A DNA stretch of 64,000 nucleotides. It comes from Sphaerolaimus hirsutus (lineage: Eukaryota > Nematoda > Chromadorea > Monhysterida > Sphaerolaimidae). Under the pieces are notes generated by a model. That model had not been told where the DNA came from, did not search any database, and was given only the letters and a program-made list of their open reading frames with translations. The DNA lies in contig CAXIWS010000179.1 in assembly GCA_964036195.1 (NCBI GenBank), positions 86,264-150,263 on the forward strand. The letters run 5' to 3'. Made by a program: the position numbers and the translations under genes. Shown here piece after piece: positions 45,313 to 57,260 of this stretch. Position 1 is the first letter of the stretch. Each line of letters opens with the position of its first letter.

Positions 45313-45553
45313 TGCTTATTAGCAAAGTGGTAGCTAGCTGTGAACGAAATAAAATAATAAAAAATAAATATTTCGTTACTTGTGACTTGTACTTGTAAAA
45401 TCGTAAGTATTTATGCACGCGCTACTAACGATTTTGCGTCCAAAACCGTATTACCGTAACCTCGTGCGTGTGACTCAGGCTGTGAAAAACAATTTCCAAT
45501 GAAATTTCGCGCGAGACGACTTAATTAGAGTGACCAATTAGTTTTAATTAGTC

Positions 45554-45571
45554 ACCCTGCTCGCTGCGCCA
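45554..45571 (-). other. Primer-binding site of BEL1, complementary to tRNA-Ser
   Basis: Directly inside the 5' LTR the element reads TGGCGCAGCGAGCAGGGT. The plus strand (ACCCTGCTCGCTGCGCCA) matches 18 nt of the 3' end of a eukaryotic tRNA-Ser (UGA-type) including CCA, as I recall that sequence. There is no spacer between LTR and site. The second BEL element has the same site with one change at 56001-56018. Confidence 0.85.
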
Positions 45572-46671
45572 TGTAAAATAATACGGAACTTGTTGAAGTG
45601 ACTTGTGAACCAGCTCCTATTCCTAACCGAGGAAGAGGACAAATGTGAACAAGTGTAAGTTGACGTGAAGCGTCGTCTCTAGTTGACGTTCCGTTATTTT
45701 ATCAAATGTGATTAGTTGAGTTGAAGTGAATTGACGTGAGTTAGTGTGAAGCAAATTTAGATTGTTTACCAAAGGTTTTGACGAACGTTTTTATTTAGAC
45801 AATTAAATACAAAGAAATAAATGTAAATAAAATATATATAAAAATATACGTAAACAAAGGAATTAATTTACAACTAAATTAATTACTTACATAAAACGTA
45901 AAAGAAGCTCTAATTACCGGAGAAATAAGGCAATTTAAAGAAGGCACTTAATTACGACAAAAGGCGAGAATTAAGTGGCGCGGTTGTGAATAAAGCACCT
46001 CAAACAGCGCAGGTGTGAAATAAAGCACTGAGGTGACTTAAAGCACCAAGCGTTAAACTTAGCACCAAAAACAAGCGACTTAATAAAGTGACTACGGCGC
46101 TTATTTAGATCCTAGGAAGAGATTCGTGTGAAGTTGACGAGGTTGCAAACACTGCCGATTTTAGCTGTGAAATCGGCTTTTAAGGGCCAGACCGATGGCG
46201 ATTGGTTTGGCGCCAATCGGTCGGCTCTAATCTCCGATTTTTACCCAACATTTCCAATTGTGAAAGTTCAATCCTTGCCCGCTCGCTTCTCCGATGAAAA
46301 GCGAGCTAAACTGGCAAGATAGTGAAAATGTGAGACAAGCCAGACAGCATTTCAAATGGCGCGCGGGCCCGGCCCCTCACTCGGGGCGGGCCCGCCGCTT
46401 AACATAAACATGACGGCGTATTTGCGTGCTGCTTGTCAAGGAAATGTGGCGGAATGTGAGCAATGACTAAGATCTAAATATGTGAACGATGTGAAGCGCA
46501 CGTTGTAAACAACATCGCTTGAGATATTAAATGGCGAATGTGAAGATGTTAAGTAAAGGAATGTGAATAAAAATGGAATTGTAATAGATTGAATTAATTA
46601 AATATAAAAGCGAACATAAGAACGTCAACTTAAATATTAAAGATTTTAACATTTTACGATAATGTTACACA
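45572..46671 (-). repeat. 5' LTR of BEL1
   Basis: This is the 1,100-bp partner of 34382-35481. In element orientation it precedes the primer site and should hold the promoter for the genomic RNA. I could not assign a TATA box or start site. The target duplication actag follows at 46672-46676. Confidence 0.96.
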
Positions 46672-46676
46672 ACTAG

Positions 46677-47489
46677 CATAAATTTGTTGCCACACCACTT
46701 TTCAAAACTTTTCCACATCTACAAAAAATACTTTTGGGTAGATAAAAATATTGGAAATACACCTATTTACATCACAGCGCCAACTTTGTGTCAGATCCTC
46801 AATACCTCCACTCTATCCTTCCTTGGCCAAATAGACACACAAAACCAAAGTGGGGGGCACCGGAAAAACGAAATAAACGTTGCGCTGCCAACGTAGCACC
46901 ATCGTGTAGACACAACCGCGAAAACATCAACGCCACGTTCGCCCACCAAATCGCCCAAAACCAACGTCGAAGTAGAACTGGAATGTTTAATTATTATAAG
47001 CTCAGAAATGTAAACAAACACCTACATGAATTCATTAGATGAAATGTATATACTTTTTAAATTTAAATTTTCAGAATTTTAAAAATTTTGGACACCCAAT
47101 TTTACTCACAAACTCCACCAGCCATACATTTTACCTCCTGGCTAAAATGGTTAAAAACAACAAAATACCAACAAGAATCCCTTTAGATTTTCAAAACTGT
47201 TTGGTTAAAACTAAACAAAATCAACAAAGACACAACTAATTAAAATCCCATTTAACTTGTGTGTGTTTTTTCAACTCAAACCTTCAAATTTAGTAAATAT
47301 CTTTTTATTTTAGAAAAACTTTTGAGAACACTGGAAAAACACAGTTTTAAGTGAAATTAACAACGTTTAAATTTCTAAAAAGATTTTTGAAACTGGTAAA
47401 ATAACAAACGAAATTTTAATAACAAAAATTCAACGAATACACATTTTTTGAAAACAAAAAAAAAAAATCCTGTACACCTAAAATTACCA
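46677..47489. other. Intergenic sequence between BEL1 and the helicase pseudogene
   Basis: AT-rich sequence with no convincing ORF. Open frames up to about 85 codons are of biased composition. It includes the presumed 3' flank of the minus-strand helicase gene. Confidence 0.5.
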
Positions 47490-50400
47490 TTACTCCGCAT
47501 CCATCTCCTCAAGCTCCTGTTCCACTGGCAAAGTTGGAGTCGCTGGCGGTGGCGGAGACTGCTCCTCCCGTGGTCCCTCCTCAACTGCGCGCTGCGGCGA
47601 CCCACCCACCACAACAACCTGAACAGGCTGTTGCGCGACCACTTCCGGCACTACCTGTCCCTCCTGCATGGCTTCAACTTCCTCTACTTCTTCTTGAATG
47701 GCATCCAGCTCCCTTAGAGCCTGTTGTTCCGGGTTCATGGCCTGCTGCTGCCGCTCCGCATCCAACTCTTGATTCAAGTTGCCCGCCATTTGAATCAACT
47801 GGTCCAATTTTTCCCCTATGACGGCAGAGTGATCTTCCTCGGCATCTGGCAAATCTTGCCGCTGGCCTTCCGGTTCCGGCTGTGCGCTCTGTTCTTGTTC
47901 TGTTTCCATTGGTTCTGGCTGCTCCTGCTCTGATTCCGAGTTCGAGTCAGTTTCACTTGATCCCGACGATGACGATGATGATCCCAAGGATTCAGAGGAG
48001 GAAAACAACCGTGATGCCGCCGATTCAGCAACAACATTACCCTCCAGCGGCGCCTCCTGCTGCTCCACGTGCTCTTCTTCCGGTGCCACCATCTGCACGT
48101 CCAGGGAAACGGGAGCGGGCTGTGGTGATCTGGGGGACACATGTTGCTCGTCCATCTCCAGAGCCACTTCCAGCGGCGGAACTACTTGCACTGGCGGAGT
48201 GGGGCGCCCAATGTTGTCTGGAGCCCTCCCCCAATGCAGCATGAACCTAGCCAACGGCTTGCTCTCCCACAGCCTCTGCTCGTTGTACGCAAACACGCGC
48301 CCCTGTCTCATTTCCCACGCCACAAAACGCCAAAGAAATTCATGATCACGACTCTCGTCGTTTTGGCTCGAGACGTGGCCACATTGCACCGCTCCAGCAT
48401 CGCCAAGAAACGGACCCTGTCCATGACGTGGCGCTCTTGCTGCAACAGATGTCCAGTACTGTCCACTCGCGGCACACTGCCCCTCACACAAGACACAATC
48501 ACCATGTGCGCTTTGCGGGCTTGTGCGCGGTCAGCTGTAATGACCTTTTTCCGCCAAAACGCTGGGGTCACCAAATAGTCTGGGAACCCCTCACCCCCCA
48601 GCCACTGCGCCCAGTTCACCTGCACCAACGCGTCAATCACCATTCTCTCCTGCATGGAATAGAAACACACGATCAGCAGCGAGTCTGCATTTTCTAAGTT
48701 CTTCCACGGAACATCCTCCATGCCATTGTTGTACAGCGCCAAAACGACAAACTGCTGCACCAAGCGCACAACAATGCTTGCTTCCAGCAGGTTCTTAATT
48801 GACACACCCTCACTTACTTCAAAGGCCATGTGCACCAGCACAGAAGACAAAGGCACCTGGTCAGCACCACAGGGCATGAGTGGCAAATTATCCGCCCATG
48901 AACTGTACTCATGGAACGCGCGCAGTTGGCCGTCGTACGCAGTGACAGAATTCGCTTGAATCAAAGCGTCGTGGCCTCGGAAAACAGTCTCGAGCTTCAA
49001 AACCGGACACAATTCAACCTCCACCAACCTGTTGATCAACGATGGATCAGGTTTCATGATCGGAGCGATCCATGAATGCAGCCTGACCATTCGCGTCAAC
49101 TGCTTACTGTCACCAAACAAAAGCACCAAGCCATTGTGGGGCAATCGTGCATTCGAAACAGCGCCAAAAACAGCGGTCTCGTCTGCCAAAGACGCTTCAT
49201 CCACAAACACCGCAGCGTATTTCAAAACTTGCAACCGCTTATTGCGCAATGAATCCAGTGTCACATGGATTTGACCCGGCTGCAGCACGTTCAGCACCAC
49301 CTTATGCAATTTGGTAGCCACCTTAACTAAGCGTCGCATTTCTTGCTTGAAAATTTTGCCCCAAGTTTGATTTTTGTCGACAAAGCCAGCCGTGGCCCCC
49401 CACGCTTCCACTCCCTCCTCTTGACCATCGTCCAGCGGCACCAAATCATCCTCGCCGTCTTCATCGATGGACACGCGGACAAAAGGCAGTTGCGCTCTAA
49501 TCGCTTCCATGATATTGGCGGGATGCTGGTTGTTGGGCACAATTTCAATCAACGTGTTGCAAATGTTGCGCCGACTGGTAAAATGCTCGTGGGCAGTTTT
49601 CCAGTGGTCACTCATGCAAACTACATGATTGGGCATAGTTTGCGCGATCACATGCAACAGCGGCAGCTGCTGGAGCGTCATATCGGCGTATCGATCATCG
49701 ACGTCCAACAATGGACTCAACACGCAAATAGCAAACGCAGCGCGCACCTTGCAAAAACGCAAATAGCCTGGGCGTCTGGAAATTTGGCATATTTTACATC
49801 GCCGTCCACCTTTCTCTGCAGCTCAACGAAAATCGCACGACCGTTTCCAAATCTGGGAAACCAATATCCTCCAGACTTTGCAACAATCGCCTAGCAGACT
49901 CATCCGCGGCCGAATTCACACTGCAAGTAATCATTGTGGAGTGGAAAAGCGCATTTTGGTTTGCATCAGAGGGCAGTTCCCTCTTCAGCGGGTTCGGCGG
50001 GCCATTTTTCTCGGTAAACTTATACGCGACCGCGTACGCACACTGACTTTGAACAGTCATTTTGCCTGAACCAAACAGCGAGTCACACATCAACCACAGC
50101 GGCGTTTGCTTGCGCACAGACTCAACAACCACGGCAATTACCTGCCCCTGCCCCTCCTGCGGGCGAAAATTACCTACTTGCACTTGCAGCAAATCTTCAC
50201 ACGTGCCATCACACACCGCCGTGTACAAACCGACCGAATCAACACGATTGAGCGTTGTGTTCCACTCGGTTTCTACTTCAGTCAACTTTTTGTGCAGCAC
50301 CACAGCCAGTTTAACTTGGTCGTGCACACTGAGCACTCCGGTCTCACTGACGGTTTGCACATATCCATTTGGCCCCATTGCACACAACCTTTCTAAAGCT

Positions 50401-51879
50401 TCCATGCGCCTGTTGTAACTGGGCGACAAGGCAGAACCATGTAGTCGCAATTTGGCAAAAGGTGTGGCAACAACGCTTGCGGCATCAAAACGTCCGGCTT
50501 GGTGACCAATACTACCGCATCCGCGCTGACGTCCGAGCTGACCGTGCGCAAATTCACTTGCGGGTGGCCGGTCATGGGGCGATTGCCCCCCCTGAGGATC
50601 AGCTTCAACAATCTGCAGTGACGACATGGGCAACGTGTAGTTCAACATGTAGCCTTGCACCTTATTTACATGCCACTCGGCCGTGTCGCATAACGCAACA
50701 TTCGGGTTCAAATGCACGTGCTCCCATCTGATTATCGCAATTATGCCAGATTGCGGGGCATTTTGCCAAGTTACCTGCATGCGCACCGCCTTCGCCCTAG
50801 TCGCAGTGTACTGCAAATGCGCTTCTTGACACATGTTAGCGGCAGCGAACAAAATTGCGCGGAGCATCAACTGCGAAGTGAGTTCACATCTGTCCATCTC
50901 GCCCTTCCACTCCATGGCGTTGAAAATCTGCTGCGCCAAATAAATGCGCACACTGTACACATGACCCCAATAAAAATTATTGACTTTGTTTGCATCGTCA
51001 AATGCATGATATTCTACATGCGCTACAGCGAGCTGTCCGGTGTGCAGGTGTATGTCACTCGGCATGACATTTTGCACAGTGCGTGAAAACTAATCTCTCA
51101 GGGCCCGGATCCCTTTTGTCAGCTCCGCTCAATGGAGGTGCGCTAATGTAACGAGAAGGGGTGAACGCAATTCTTTAACGCAAATACCTCCACTGGGCCG
51201 GATAAGCGTGATATCCTTCGCAAACTTCTTGATTTTGCGGTCAATTTTCCACCACTGGATCGTCGGTGGGGAGGTCAGATTGGCCTTGAGAAACAATGAC
51301 GGCAGGTCGAGCCAAGAACAAAGGCATCTGAGCTTTGTTTTTTGAAATGGTGACACCGCGCAATTCCCAATACTTTGGATCGCAGCTAACCCTACTTATG
51401 CCGGTCGCGGCAAAGTGCATGCCGTGGCGGACAAGCGGCAGAAACATTTTGTACTGGGCGTTAGCTTTGCACTGTTCCCTCAAAATTTTTGCCACAGACT
51501 GTTTGCGCGCGCGTTCCGCTCTGTTGTTTGAATAGGTGAAAAACGGATACACCCTTTCCGCATCGTCCCATTCCAAATAACTTTCCAAAAGTGCTTGCGA
51601 ATCGTGATCAAAACAAACGTGACACTGATAACTGGTAGGCTGCTGCTCGTTTCCGGTGTGAACTTGATCCACTCATCCCGACAACTTTTCGTTGATGACA
51701 AATTCGGCGCAAATCGGTCAACCGCCACGAGGAGGATTGTATGGCAGCGGCGGAATAGTGTCACCTCCAAGTTTACCGTAGGTGGTCCACTGCTTGAGCG
51801 GCGCCTTGGCCATGCGCCCGCCGCGATAAGAACTAGAACTAGCACTATAACCACCAGCTGGCATGTTTGAGCAACTCAT
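47490..51879 (-). pseudogene. UPF1-like SF1 helicase gene, broken by frameshifts and stops
   Basis: Minus-strand pieces in different frames keep the SF1 helicase order. The N-terminus starts at 51879 (MSCSNMPAGGYSASSSSYRG), with stops at 51718-51720, 51673-51675 and 51241-51243, all TGA. The piece at 51077-49794 holds a Walker A-like LFGSGKMT and motif Ia TCSVNSAADESARRLL. The piece at 49762-48308 holds motif II VFVDEAS, III LLFGDSKQL, IV VCFYSMQ, V (degenerate, ITADRAQARKAHMVIVSCVR) and VI RCNVATSRAK. The piece at 48491-47490 is an acidic, serine- and glutamine-rich tail. Frames change near 50610, 50440, 49770 and 48340, one beside a run of six G. UPF1-like helicases unwind RNA or RNA/DNA using ATP. 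Whether this is a true pseudogene, a gene with introns, or partly assembly error cannot be decided here. The family call is firm. Confidence 0.8.
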
Positions 51880-52355
51880 CTTTCACTCGTTCACAATTTA
51901 AAGTAGAGAATTGGAAAACACAACTTATGTAGCTACTTAAATGTGTCACTCAGAATGTCGGCACCTCGATGCATGAAGGTCTGAGCAACACCCTAGCTGA
52001 AAAAGTTGTGAACTATTTTTAATGCACCACGTTTAACACGTTGCACCAAAAATAATTTTTATTTTGTTGCGAAGTGAATAGAAATGAGGGAATTAGAATG
52101 AAATAGGGAAAAGAATGAATAACTGGCAAACTGGCAACAAATTAGAAACAATGATAAACACTCACAAAATCATGCGCTTTTATATTTTCAGCGTTCCAAA
52201 ACTCTCAACGTGACAGAAATCAGCGCGCACGTGAATACAAAAAAACTTCAACGTACCGAAAATCAACTGGGAATGAAAAAGAAATTAACTAGAGTCAATT
52301 TCGAACGGTAGATTCGTGCACTTTAGGTTTAGAAAAGCAGAAAATCTCAGGGTCT

Positions 52356-54982
52356 TTAGCCGAATATTTGCAAATAGGTGGGATTAATTGGTTCATTTGT
52401 CAACTTTACTCGATCAGCGTGAACAGTATAAATCTTATTCAACAGCCTATTATACACAGTAACAATGGGATGTACATAATCTAAGCACTCATATGGACCA
52501 ATAAAATGATGGGTAAATTTCTTAACTCGGCCTAGTTTTCTAAGAATTCGGTGCGAATGAACGCGAACTGATTGGCCGGGCTTCAAATTCAATCGACGCG
52601 CGCCATGATTTGCATAAAAACATTCCTTCGCTTGTGCGCGCTTAAGAGCTGAATGCGCGGCCGCGCGTGCATCCAAAAGTTGCGTGTCTAATTTTGACAC
52701 AAAGGGACTGGATGCCGCCAGCTTATCGGCGCCATTTCCCGTTGGCTCTATCATACGTTCCCAAAGTGACAGAGAATTCGATCCAAATAACAGCACATAT
52801 GGCGTCACTTTCATAGATGGGTGCTTGGACATATTATATGCATAGACAGCGGCGCCCAAGTATTTGTCCCAATCTGAGTGTGAACAATTCACATAGTGCA
52901 AAATTATCTCCATCAAGACGCCATTCCTACGCTCTACCAAACCATTTCCTTTTGGCGCGTAATCAAAACACCTATGCTGCATAGTATTCAGATAGCGCAA
53001 TAACTCTGCGAAAATGCCACCGATAAAGCTTGGTGCATTGTCGGATAAGATTACGGCGGGCATGCCAAAAATAGGCAACACATGTTGCAAAAATGCAATT
53101 GCCACCATATCTTGTTTCAAATTGGAAACGGGCACAGCCAAACCAAACCTAGTACATTGATCCACAAATACCAATGCGTGCACATTTTTCTTTTTGGTAA
53201 CTGGTAGCGGCCCTACTGCATCGATTGCAATCAAATCACCGGGATACTAAGCAATTTTCCGGCTCTGTATTTGAGTTTTCATTGAGCGGTGCAGTCCTTT
53301 CTTAGCGTTGCAGAAAGGACAAGTAGATACCCATTTAGCACATTCTGGTCACATATTTGTGAACCAAGCAAATTTGCGCAATCTTTCAAACGTTTTCATC
53401 ACACCTAAATGTCCAGCTGTGGGGTGATTATGCGCCAATTCTAACACAGTCGCAACTAACGGTTGAGGAATGCAGGCGGGGTCGTATTTCCTTTCACCCA
53501 CTAATATTGAGGGATCGGCTTCACGCCTAACTATGTCAAATTGATCAATGAAAAATGGCGGGGCTCTGCGCGAAGTAGAATCATCACACATGCGTCGAAT
53601 CGTAATTATATACGGTTCTTCTTTTTGCAAACGCAACAATTCTTCAATTGGAGTGATGGGCGGCGGTAAAGCATCTAGTTTTTCCGGTTTCTTACCTAAT
53701 TGAGCAGAACTGCCACCAGCCATTAATTTTGACACATCATCACACACTTCCGGCGGCGTCTTCAAAGCAGTTTTTGAACTTGACTCCGCCTTCCATTTAT
53801 TTTGTAAACACATGGTCATTGGATGCGGCGCCCGCACAGTAGCAACGCTTGCCACTTGCGTTTCAGTAGCTACCGTAGCCAATGGTTCAGAAGATCCCAT
53901 TTTCGCAGACCTTTTCGCATGACTTAACCAATTTTGGGCGGCAGCCAATTGCGCCATAGCTTTGGCCACTGCCTGACTAGCCAAACTTTCCTCACGAGTC
54001 ACACACGCCATTTCCTCAGTCAAAACTTTCACTAATTCATCAATAGGTATATCAAACGCATATTCCTCAAACGCCTCATCCAAATTAACACGCTTGTCAA
54101 ATTCTACGGGTGCATCACGCTGGCGTGACAATGCATCAGCTAATTCATTACTTTTTCCACATAAATGCTTGAAAGTAACTTGATACGATTGAATAGCGAG
54201 TGCAAATCGATGCAAACCCATATGTGGATGCATTTCCAAATTGGGATTTTTCACCCACGAAATACTTTTTGCGTCAGTCCACACTTCAAAAGGCCGGCCC
54301 GCTAGATAACAATGCTAATTACGTATGCTTTCAAAAATGGTGCATGCCTCTTGCGTGATTGCGGGCCATCGGGATTGCGCTTCAGAAAGTTTTTGACTAT
54401 AAAATGAACACACATGCAAAGCGGCAGCGGGTTCAGCGCGTTGCACCAAAATACCGGCCAATGCAATTTTTGATGCATCTGTGATAATTATGAACGGTTT
54501 ACTGGGATCGGGATACTGTATGCAAGGACTTTCTGCCACTATGGATTTCAACTTATTAAAAGCTTCCAAAGTGGCGGGATTAGCCTTTAAATCTACTGGA
54601 GTACTTCCGCTATACTTCTCAGTTCCCGATTCAGTTTTTGTTCAAGTCAAATTAGACAAAGGGGCAGCATACTCAGCACATTTGTGAATTAATCTCCGAA
54701 AAAACCCAACAGCACCTAAGAATGCTTTAACTTTGCGCACACACACAGGTAGCGGCCAATCACTCAAATATTTTTGCTTGTCATCAGGTATACAAATACC
54801 CTTGCGCCCTACCATATAGCCTAAAAATTTGACAGCAGTTGTACGCGCAAAGAAACATTTCTTGGGATGTATTTTAAAACTGCTACTTATTAAACGCGAC
54901 AAAACTTGACTCATATCGCTCAAGTGGGCCTCCCATGATCTACTGTAAATGAGCAAGTCATCTATATATACCAACACGTTCC
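52356..54982 (-). pseudogene. Ty3/gypsy pol remnant (RT end, RNase H, integrase)
   Basis: All pieces lie in one minus-strand frame, interrupted by four stops (54642-54644, 54315-54317 and two between 53235 and 53348). From the right: RT from its catalytic motif (VLVYIDDLLIYS, FLGYMVG, FLGAVGFFRRLI), RNase H (FIIITDASKIALAGILVQ, then LCGKSNELADALSRQ), the integrase zinc finger start (HNHPTAGHLGVMKTFERL) and integrase core (AIDAVGPLPV, ILSDNAPSFIGG, GNGLVERRNG). Domain order and the YIDD motif identify Ty3/gypsy (Metaviridae). The N-terminal half of RT, protease, gag and LTRs are missing. The RT is cut exactly where the BEL2 LTR begins. Confidence 0.92.
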
Positions 54983-56000
54983 TGTGTTGACCGTGGCAGG
55001 ATGGATGGATAAAGAAATACAGAGATTTGATAATTAGGTTCATTTTTGCCCATTTATTTATTTGCACCATTATTATGTTTCATGCACTAAATTAATTTAC
55101 CACGCAAAATATATTTCCTGCACTATATTATTTATCCATGGAGAATATTTGTTTGAGAATGTGTTTTATAAGTTATTGATATGTTTATGTGGAATATTAA
55201 AGTTAAAAGGATGAATAAGTTATTATTAGGTTTATGAACATAAAATTAGGCTCATTCGATTCGCCATAATTTTCTAATAATTATTATATATACATTTACA
55301 TGGTTTACATGCAATTTGGGAAACTTAGATCTTATAAATAATATTTATGGTACATTGATTCACATAACTTCTTTGAGTGAGCGTCCTAATAGTGAAATGG
55401 TGCCCTGTGTGTAACTAGAATTTACAGTATGCATTTACCAAGCCCTTTGCGTATGCATTATTTTTAGCTTTGCAATGCTTTTTTATCTATATTACTTTGA
55501 AATTTATGATATTAACCCTGCTCAATTAATATACCCATTTACCTCGAATAAGTCCCAACTTACCAATTATTAAATATACATTTCAGGAAGTGATTATTAA
55601 TACATTGGATATACCCTGCTCTACTTACGTCATTAGGAACTTTTGCATTACTATTTCCAATTTCCAAACACTATTATATTAGTTTCCAAAGTGCGTCAAT
55701 GTTTTCTGACAAATTGAAACAGATTAGTAAATTGGCCGAGTTTGCTGACTTCGCGCCTCACAAGATTAATAGTTTTTCTATTCACCCAATTTGTTCCTGG
55801 TATTTCTTTACCATAAGTATTTGAATATATCCACGTGCAGTATAAGCCAACTGTTTCAGCTAAATGTGTCTTATTGTTGCATTTTTGTTTTATTCGGCTA
55901 CAACGGGAAAATCTGACTACTCTAAAGGCCGTCACTCACTACGGTCTTGGAGTTGCCGGAATCGGTGGTAGAAGATGCTGACTTCGGTGGCTTCATTACA
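54983..56000 (+). repeat. Inferred 5' LTR of BEL2
   Basis: It begins TGTGTTGACC at the point where Ty3 RT homology stops and ends TTCATTACA directly before the primer site. Both ends resemble those of the BEL1 LTR (TGTGTAAC...TTTTACA), and the length (1,018 bp) is similar. There is no second copy in the window, so the left boundary is inferred. Confidence 0.65.
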
Positions 56001-56018
56001 TGGCGCAGCAAGCAGGGT
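56001..56018 (+). other. Primer-binding site of BEL2, complementary to tRNA-Ser
   Basis: TGGCGCAGCAAGCAGGGT matches the BEL1 site at 17 of 18 positions. The one difference is G to A at a CpG, as expected from decay. It directly follows the LTR end TTACA. Confidence 0.82.
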
Positions 56019-57260
56019 GATTGCATGACATTCTGCTATCACCAAGCCGGAATGGACATTGTGCGGCAGTTGGCAGAACTTCAAAAGTCCTGCTGAACAT
56101 CAATTGGCCTTGGCTGAGCGTTGGCTGTTGATTTGCAGACAGCATTGTGCCAAAGTCATGGCACTCCTGTCTACATCCTGGGAGCAGTTCTGCGCTCACG
56201 CACGGAGGACACTGGAGTTTTGACAAGCCTGTCAGGATTTCAGGCAGCTTTCACCAGTGCTCTGGCAAGGTGCTAGAGGCTGGGCGGCACCGGCATTTGA
56301 CAAGGTGTCATTGTCGGATGGTGGTCAAACTTTTGCTGGACACTCCTGGACATCCGGACGCCAGTGACAGTCACACGTCCTTCCTATGCCAAGGGAGGGT
56401 GACCTGATGGAGACAGGATCGCCACAGAGCTACGCTAGTCAAAGGGCTGTTTTTTGGGCATTTGCGGAGGTCCCTCGCTCCACTGGGTTAGGGTGGACTC
56501 ATACCTCGGAAGTGCAAAAGTAGGGGTATCAGTGTACAAAGGGCTGTAGCCGACAGAGGGCTGTAGCTGACAGAGAGTGGATTTGAAAACCAAGTATTAG
56601 GATACTTGGTAGTGTGTAGGGTCTTTGCGGAGCTCCCATCAAATATATTTACACGCTGTGCCTGCTCGGTACCATCAGATCAGACAGCACAAAAGTGCCA
56701 GAATTCTGCATTGCACAGGCGCAATTGCAGAGCAGTGTACAGAAACACTGCCAGAATCAGAAAGTGCACCAGAGTGCACAGAGACATGTCACAGGTGACA
56801 CAGCAAGCACAGCGCACTGCGCACAGCGGCACAGGAGCCGCTCAGGAAAGCAAGTGGCCGGCGTGGTCACGGGGCACACAGGCGTGCCAGAAAGAGCGCC
56901 AGAGCGCTCTGCAAAGCAAAGTGTGTATGGACCCACTTCGGGCGCACACTAGTGTGTACGGACCCTCGTTGGGTGCACACTGCTGGGCAGAGAATTGTCC
57001 AGTGGGATTTTGCCGGTGTGTCGAAGTCAACGCGTGTGAACAATCACGCCAGGGGCTTTAGGAAAACACCTGGTGCCAGTGCAGTAAAGGTCAACGCGTG
57101 AGAACACGTCAGGGGCCTGTAGGACTGCATTGGTATTGTGCGTGGCACAACAAATCCGTGGTGCACAGAGAAGTGCACAAGAAGGCGCAGAGAAGCGTCA
57201 CAAGCATCACAGGCAACACACTATAAAAAGAAACAGTGAAGGAAATTGTCATCAGCAAAA
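56019..57260 (+). other. 5' leader of BEL2
   Basis: About 1.2 kb lies between the primer site and the first gag ATG, unusually long compared with 241 nt in BEL1. It contains CACAG/CAGAG-rich sequence and many short open frames without family resemblance. The packaging signal would be expected here. Confidence 0.5.

Larger units (their letters stand above)
34382..46671 (-). mobile_element. Full-length BEL/Pao LTR retrotransposon with env (BEL1)
   Basis: The element is 12,290 bp and read on the minus strand. Two 1,100-bp LTRs (TG...CA in element orientation) are flanked by the 5-bp target duplication actag (34377-34381 and 46672-46676). In sense order it contains 5' LTR, tRNA-Ser primer site, gag-protease ORF, pol-env ORF, a purine-rich tract and 3' LTR. 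The LTRs differ at only about four positions by eye (34741, 35004, 35010 and 35390 versus 45931, 46194, 46200 and 46580). The long ORFs are uninterrupted, so the insertion is young and may still be competent. Domain order (RT, RNase H, integrase) and family-specific domains identify BEL/Pao. Confidence 0.96.

Noticed and set aside
45554-45571. A tRNA-Ser gene
   Set aside because: Only the last 18 nt of the tRNA are present, including CCA, directly against the LTR. It is a primer-binding site.
49343-49894. 183-codon plus-strand ORF opposite the helicase
   Set aside because: The minus strand carries ordered helicase motifs. The plus frame shows none and is a shadow.
51670-51720. Selenocysteine reading of two nearby in-frame TGA codons in the helicase N-terminus
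   Set aside because: A third TGA and several frame changes in the same gene point to decay or error, and no SECIS-like structure was identified.
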